A stretch of DNA of 64,000 bases from Thiomonas delicata (GTDB taxonomy: Bacteria > Pseudomonadota > Gammaproteobacteria > Burkholderiales > Burkholderiaceae_C), in the NCBI RefSeq assembly GCF_900088825.1, contig NZ_LT592170.1, forward strand, positions 1,426,523 through 1,490,522, given 5' to 3'. The notes under the pieces were generated by a model. The model had not been told where the DNA came from, did no database searches, and worked only from the letters and a program-made list of their open reading frames with translations. This document shows positions 59,795 through 64,000 of the stretch, in pieces. The translations under genes and the position numbers were made by a program. Every line of letters starts with the position of its first letter. The first letter of the stretch is position 1.

Positions 59795-61000
59795 ATGACG
59801 AACGACCTTCTCGCCACCCTGATTCCCTACGCCTTGAATTGGGCCGGCATGCTGTTGCGCTGGCTGCACGTCATCGCCGCCATCGCCTGGATCGGCGCCT
59901 CGTTCTATTTCGTCTGGCTCGACAACAGTCTTGAGCCGCCCAAGGATCCCGACATCCGGGCCAAAGGGGTGGACGGTGAACTATGGGCCGTGCATGGCGG
60001 CGGCTTCTACAACCCGCAGAAATACCTGGTCGCACCCGGAACCTTGCCGCAGCACTTGCACTGGTTCTACTGGGAGAGCTACGCCACCTGGCTGTCCGGC
60101 TTTGCGCTGCTGTCGGTGCTCTACCTGTACAACGCCGGTATTTTTCTGGTCGACCCACAGGTTTACGCTTGGCCGTCGCCGGCCTTGGCCGGATTCGCCG
60201 CCATCGGTTTCCTGGTCATCGGCTGGTTCGTTTACGACGCCATCTGCCGGTTTCTGGGCCAGGGTCAAAAAGGCGACCGCAACGTCGGCCTGCTCGTGGC
60301 GGTTTATGTGGTGATGGCCGCATGGCTGGCCTGCCATCTGTTCGCCGGGCGCGCGGCGTTCCTCCTCACCGGAGCCATGCTGGCCACCATGATGAGCGCC
60401 AACGTGCTGTTCTGGATCATCCCAGGCCAGCGCCGGGTCGTGGCGGCCATGCGCGCCGGACAGCCGCCCAATCCGCTGGACGGCAAGCGTGGCAAGCAGC
60501 GCAGCGTGCACAACACCTATTTCACGCTGCCGGTGGTGTTCGCCATGCTGTCCAACCACGACAGCTTCGTCTACGACGCGCCGAACAACTGGCTGGTGTT
60601 GGTGTTGATGATGCTGGCCGGCGCTCTCATTCGCCAGTTCTTCGTGCTCAAGCACAAGGGCGCCTGGAAGTGGCGGTACTGGGTCGTGGCGGCGGCCATC
60701 ATCCTGGCCGTCGCGGTGGCACTGGGGCCCAGTCCGCAGCCGGCCCCGGCCTCCAGCAAACCGGTGACCTTCGCCCAGGTGCAGCGCATCGTCGCGGAGC
60801 GCTGCCTGATGTGCCACGCAGGGGCCGCGGCGAGCAAGGGCGTGCGCCTGGATTCGGCGCAGGCCATCGTGTCGCACGCCCGGGACATCGACCGGCAGGT
60901 GGTGGTCACACGGGCCATGCCGCTGAACAACGCCACGCGGATCACGGATGCCGAGCGCGCCGAGATCGCGCAGTGGGTGAAACAGGGCGCCAAGCCCTAG
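59795..61000 (+). CDS. puuD: Membrane urate hydroxylase with cytochrome c domain (PuuD)
   Basis: A 401-residue inner-membrane protein that oxidises urate to 5-hydroxyisourate without forming hydrogen peroxide. About eight transmembrane helices cover residues 15-320. They contain RWLHVIAAIAWIGASFYFVWLDNSL, a PuuD-typical start with a His that may bind heme or metal, and VHNTYFTLPVVFAMLSNH. The C-terminal about 70 residues form a periplasmic cytochrome c domain with heme motif CLMCH at about 338-342, and a Met in RAMPLNNATRIT as likely ligand. Electrons presumably pass to the respiratory chain. It is followed after 86 bases by a tautomerase gene. Confidence 0.95.
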   Translation: MTNDLLATLIPYALNWAGMLLRWLHVIAAIAWIGASFYFVWLDNSLEPPKDPDIRAKGVDGELWAVHGGGFYNPQKYLVAPGTLPQHLHWFYWESYATWLSGFALLSVLYLYNAGIFLVDPQVYAWPSPALAGFAAIGFLVIGWFVYDAICRFLGQGQKGDRNVGLLVAVYVVMAAWLACHLFAGRAAFLLTGAMLATMMSANVLFWIIPGQRRVVAAMRAGQPPNPLDGKRGKQRSVHNTYFTLPVVFAMLSNHDSFVYDAPNNWLVLVLMMLAGALIRQFFVLKHKGAWKWRYWVVAAAIILAVAVALGPSPQPAPASSKPVTFAQVQRIVAERCLMCHAGAAASKGVRLDSAQAIVSHARDIDRQVVVTRAMPLNNATRITDAERAEIAQWVKQGAKP

Positions 61001-61086
61001 GCGCCGTGGCAGCGATTCGTGCGACCTGTCCATAATCCCGTCTGCGCGGCGGGCATCGTGCCCGCCGGCCAGATGGAGAACCCGCA

Positions 61087-61272
61087 ATGCCCGCAATCCG
61101 CATCGACATGTTCGAGGGCCGCAGCCCCGAAGTGAAAAAAGAACTCGTCGAGAACATCACCCAGGCCGTGGTCGAGACCCTCAAGTGTTCGCCCGAGGCG
61201 GTGGACATCATCCTCAACGAAGTGCCCAAGTCGCACTGGGCCACGGGCGGCAAGCTGTGGAGCGAGCAATGA
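61087..61272 (+). CDS. 4-oxalocrotonate tautomerase-family protein
   Basis: A 61-residue protein. After removal of Met the N-terminus is Pro, the catalytic base of the family (MPAIRIDMFEGRSPEVKKELVENITQAVVETL). The later part, SPEAVDIILNEVPKSHWATGGKLWSEQ, matches 4-OT-type subunits that form hexamers. GGAGAAC precedes the ATG. Its substrate is unknown. Lying just after puuD, it could act on a tautomerisable intermediate of urate breakdown, but no such role is established to my knowledge. Confidence 0.92.
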   Translation: MPAIRIDMFEGRSPEVKKELVENITQAVVETLKCSPEAVDIILNEVPKSHWATGGKLWSEQ

Positions 61273-61365
61273 TCGGTGCGCCCATCCAGCTTTAAGCCTT
61301 TGTGAATGCGACAAAGGCCAGCTTGGCGCCAACCCGGCGCGCATCTTGAGCCTGAGGAGACCCGC

Positions 61366-61866
61366 ATGAAAAACCAGAAACGCCGTGCCGCGATCGCGGT
61401 TCTCGGCATGACCCTGCTCGGCGCCGGCGCCGTCCACGCCGCGCCACCCCTGGCCATCGGCATCAAGCGGCTGACGTTGGAAACCGCGCTCAAGGCGGCG
61501 CAGACCGCCATCGAGACCTGCCGGGCCAAGGGTATCCAGGTCGGGGTGACGGTGGTGGATCGCAGCGGCCAGCCGCAGGTCATGCTGCGCGATGTGCTGG
61601 CGCCCGACCTCACCGTGCGCGTGAGCCAACTCAAGGCCTACACCGCGGTGTCGTTCAACGCGCCGACCTCGGCGCTCGATCGGCAGGCACAAAGCAGCCT
61701 GGCGCATGTGCCGGGCCTGCTGTTCTCGGCCGGCGCGGTGCCGATCGCCGCAGGAGGTGTGCTGTACGGGGCCATCGGCGTCAGTGGCGCCCCTTCGGGC
61801 GACACCGACGAGGCATGCGCCAAGGCCGGCGCGCAGGCCATCGAGGCGGACTTAGACATGCAGTAG
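61366..61866 (+). CDS. Secreted GlcG/HbpS-family protein
   Basis: A 166-residue protein with GAGGAGA before ATG 61366. A signal peptide (KRRAAIAVLGMTLLGAGAVHA, cleavage about 26) sends it to the periplasm. The mature part has the GlcG/HbpS fold: LTLETALKAAQTAIETCRAKGIQVGVTVVDRSGQPQVMLRD, VSQLKAYTAVSFNAPTSAL, and GGVLYGAIGVSGAPSGDTDEACAKAGAQAI. HbpS binds heme in Streptomyces; other members are of unknown function. It closes the puuD-tautomerase row and may be cotranscribed with it. Confidence 0.9.
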   Translation: MKNQKRRAAIAVLGMTLLGAGAVHAAPPLAIGIKRLTLETALKAAQTAIETCRAKGIQVGVTVVDRSGQPQVMLRDVLAPDLTVRVSQLKAYTAVSFNAPTSALDRQAQSSLAHVPGLLFSAGAVPIAAGGVLYGAIGVSGAPSGDTDEACAKAGAQAIEADLDMQ

Positions 61867-62162
61867 ACACGCGCGATTCCGCCCTTGCGCGCATGCCGCG
61901 CACGCAAGCGCCAGGCTCGCGCCGGGGAGGTCGGTGGATGCCGCACGCATGCTTTGGCGCCGGGTTGGTCGGCGCGAAGAGGATGGGGCGCGCATTGTGG
62001 CGCGGCATCGCCCGCGCCTCGACCTTGGCACACGATGTCCCCGCGGCGCTGCATCAGGCGCGAGGTCCTGTTGCCCTGATGCGGAGTCGATCAAGCCGGC
62101 AAGAGGCCAAGAAGGCCGGCGAAGCGGTTCGAAAATCCAGAGCGCCCCGAAAGCCCCAAGCG
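61867..62162. other. Intergenic stretch between convergent GlcG-like gene and fumC
   Basis: There is no convincing gene and no clear intrinsic terminator. Only overlapping GC-rich shadow ORFs occur. Confidence 0.4.
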
Positions 62163-63572
62163 TTATGACTGGGTCGCTGCAACGTAGGGCCTGACCATCT
62201 TGGCCGGGTCGACGATGCGGTCGAATTCGGCCTCGGTCACATAGCCCAGCTGGAGCGCGGCAGCCTTCAGCGTCAGGTCGTGATCCTGCGCGTAGTGGGC
62301 GATCCTGGACGCCTTGTCGTAACCGATCACCGGCGCAAGCGCGGTCACCAGCATCAGCGAGCGCTCCACATACTCGGCGATCTTCTTCCGGTTGGGCTGC
62401 GTTCCCTCGACGAGGAACTTGCGGAAGTTCGTGCAGCCGTCGCTCAGGATCGTGATCGAGTGCATGACGTTGAAAATGATCAGCGGCTTGTAGACGTTCA
62501 TCTCCAGATAGCCGCTGGCGCCGCCGAAGCCGACCGCGACGTCGTTGGCCATCACCTGCACGGCGAGCATCGTCAGGGCCTCGGCCTGGGTCGGGTTGAC
62601 CTTGCCCGGCATGATGGACGAACCGGGTTCGTTCTCGGGAATCATCAGTTCGGCAAAACCGGCCCGCGGGCCGCAGGACATGAGCCGAATGTCGTTGCCG
62701 ATCTTGTAGAGCGAGGCGGCCAGCGTGCGCATCGTGCCCGAGAACTGCACGAGGGCGTCGTGCGCCCCCTGCACGGTGAATTTGTTCGGCGCGCTGACGA
62801 AAGGCAGTCCGGTCAGCCGTGCGATTTCGGCCGCGGCGCTTTCCGCAAAACCCGGGCCCGAGTTGATGCCGGTGCCCACCGCCGTGCCGCCCAGCGCGAG
62901 TTGATAGACGCCGCCCAGCGCCGCATCGAGCCGCTCGAGGTTGTCGGCCAGCATGCCCGCGTAGCCGGACCATTCCTGGCCCAGCGTCAGGGGTGTGGCG
63001 TCCTGCATATGGGTGCGCCCGATCTTGACGATGTCCTTCCAGTCCTCCGCCTTCGCCGCGATGGCGTCGCGCAGCGCCCGCACCGCGGGAATCAGCCGCC
63101 GCGTCGCGTTGACGGCGGTGGCGATGTACATGGCCGACGGAAACGAGTCGTTCGACGACTGCGCCATGTTGACGTGATCGTTGGGATGCACCGGCGTCTT
63201 GCTGCCCAGCGGCGTTCCGGCGAGCTGGCAGCAGCGGTTCGAGATCACCTCGTTCACGTTCATGTTGAATTGCGTGCCGCTGCCCGTCATCCAGACGCGC
63301 AGCGGAAACATGTCGTGATGCTGCCCGGCGAGAATTTCGTCGCAGACCTGAGCGATCAGTTCGTACCTCGGCGCGCCGAGTCGCCCGCCCGCAAGGTTGG
63401 CGGCCGCCGCGCCTTTCTTGAGAATGGCGTAAGCCGTGATCATCTCGCGCGGAATCAGATCCGTGCCGATGCTGAAGTGTTCCAGCGAGCGCTGCGTCTG
63501 CGCCCCCCAGAGCCGGTCCGCCGGCACCTCGACCACACCCAAGCTGTCCGATTCTTGACGTACGTTTGGCAT
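62163..63572 (-). CDS. fumC: Class II fumarate hydratase FumC
   Basis: A 469-residue enzyme of the citric acid cycle that converts fumarate to malate. [64 protein letters not shown] (catalytic His region) and the signature [13 protein letters not shown] are all present. ATG 63572 is preceded by GGAGGAAA, making it clearly better than the upstream ATG at 63608. It lies in a convergent pair with the GlcG-like gene. Confidence 0.96.
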   Translation of the reverse strand: MPNVRQESDSLGVVEVPADRLWGAQTQRSLEHFSIGTDLIPREMITAYAILKKGAAAANLAGGRLGAPRYELIAQVCDEILAGQHHDMFPLRVWMTGSGTQFNMNVNEVISNRCCQLAGTPLGSKTPVHPNDHVNMAQSSNDSFPSAMYIATAVNATRRLIPAVRALRDAIAAKAEDWKDIVKIGRTHMQDATPLTLGQEWSGYAGMLADNLERLDAALGGVYQLALGGTAVGTGINSGPGFAESAAAEIARLTGLPFVSAPNKFTVQGAHDALVQFSGTMRTLAASLYKIGNDIRLMSCGPRAGFAELMIPENEPGSSIMPGKVNPTQAEALTMLAVQVMANDVAVGFGGASGYLEMNVYKPLIIFNVMHSITILSDGCTNFRKFLVEGTQPNRKKIAEYVERSLMLVTALAPVIGYDKASRIAHYAQDHDLTLKAAALQLGYVTEAEFDRIVDPAKMVRPYVAATQS

Positions 63573-63869
63573 GTTTCCTCCAGTGCGCGGTTCTTTCGAT
63601 GCATGCAATCAGAACCCGGGAATTCCGGCCTGGAACGCATTCTTCAAGTGTGCGCCGCGACGCGGCCACCCGGCTTGCGCTCTAACAGGGCTTCACCCGA
63701 GTCCGGCATGAAGTATGAAGCGCGCGATGGCGGCCGTCATAACCGCCATCGAGGAGACCCTTCAGCGAGATTTGCTTAGGGCGTTTTGCACGGGGCGTTT
63801 GCCGACCTTAACGCAACCACAACGTCATTGCCAACGCTGGCCCATCTGTCGTTGATGGTCGGCCGCCGA
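63573..63869. other. fumC upstream region
   Basis: There is no convincing gene. A GATGGCGG...CCGCCATC hairpin at 63726-63750 may end the transcript arriving from the right. The fumC promoter must be in here or further right. Confidence 0.4.
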
Positions 63870-64000
63870 TTACATCATTATTCCTAGCGTGATGCTCAGC
63901 GATGTCAGTGCGCCCGTGGTGTTGAACGATGGGTTGGCGCCGCACACGTCGTCGTAGGCAAAGCCGTAGGCCTGGCCATTGGCGCTCCAGGCGTGAAAGC
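63870..64000 (-). CDS. C-terminal end of a beta-1,3-glucanase-like protein, partial
   Basis: The minus strand reads FHAWSANGQAYGFAYDDVCG...NTTGALTSLSITLGIMM, then a TAA at 63872-63870. The G(Q/K)AYGF.YDDV segment near the C-terminus is reminiscent of GH64-type beta-1,3-glucanases, but only about 43 residues are in the window. The rest lies right of 64000. Confidence 0.5.
   Translation of the reverse strand, partial: FHAWSANGQAYGFAYDDVCGANPSFNTTGALTSLSITLGIMM

Noticed and set aside
61546-61560. Possible second copy of the tRNA-Pro 3' end (GGTCGGGGTGA)
   Set aside because: The match is short, lies inside the GlcG-like coding sequence on the chromosomal side, and does not continue into the T-arm sequence.

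Overview
The window is GC-rich bacterial DNA with a sharp boundary near 27.2 kb. To the right, gene order and proteins are typical of a betaproteobacterial (Burkholderiales-type) chromosome: ispB / rplU-rpmA-obgE-proB / rppH / proS / lytic transglycosylase / ffh / ccsA-like / pilS-pilR / ampD / nrdA-nrdB. The genus cannot be fixed from sequence reading alone; Thiomonas or a relative is a guess.

Region 1 (1-27.2 kb) is an integrated mobile/defence island. It ends at a tyrosine recombinase gene next to the 3' end of tRNA-Pro(CGG), and its other end lies left of the window or was not found. From left to right it holds: a Shango-type pair (sngA and a partial sngB ATPase; the expected sngC helicase would lie off the left edge); a replication/maintenance block (a winged-helix plus nuclease-like protein, an SSB-like protein, an AlpA-like HTH protein, a P4-type SF3 helicase) followed by a 115-bp cluster of nested palindromes; a nucleotidyltransferase-fold protein behind a palindromic operator; a PH-domain membrane protein; a hydroxyisobutyrate dehydrogenase-like gene; a type I restriction-modification locus (hsdM-hsdS-mrr-hsdR) with an Mrr-like nuclease inserted; a leftward operon of three unknown genes, one with shifting reading frame; a WYL-domain (BrxR/CapW-like) regulator whose inverted-repeat operator straddles a near-consensus promoter for that unknown operon; a small conserved protein; a DUF2779 nuclease-like protein; and the integrase. 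A GTTAC motif repeated at 8-bp period recurs at several places in this island. No conjugation or phage structural genes are visible, so it looks like an integrative mobilizable or satellite-like element carrying defence cargo.

Region 2 (27.3-53.9 kb) is housekeeping: isoprenoid quinone side chain (ispB), ribosome (rplU, rpmA, obgE), proline (proB), RNA 5'-end processing (rppH), proS, cell wall (lytic transglycosylase, ampD, uppP), protein targeting (ffh), cytochrome c maturation-like protein, type IV pilus regulation (pilS/pilR), deoxynucleotides (nrdA, nrdB, dcd), argH, an AlgZ/AlgR-like LytTR two-component pair and two small c-type cytochromes. The nrdA leader carries two NrdR boxes and a perfect DnaA box.

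Region 3 (53.9-61.9 kb) is a purine (urate) catabolic cluster: a leftward set of puuE-type allantoinase, an OHCU decarboxylase/allantoate amidohydrolase fusion and an M20 peptidase, plus a GntR/FCD regulator; and a rightward set of uraH and a membrane urate hydroxylase with a cytochrome c domain (puuD). The latter is followed by a 4-oxalocrotonate-tautomerase-like and a GlcG-like secreted protein. Region 4 (62.2-64 kb) has fumC and the C-terminal end of a glucanase-like protein cut by the window edge.
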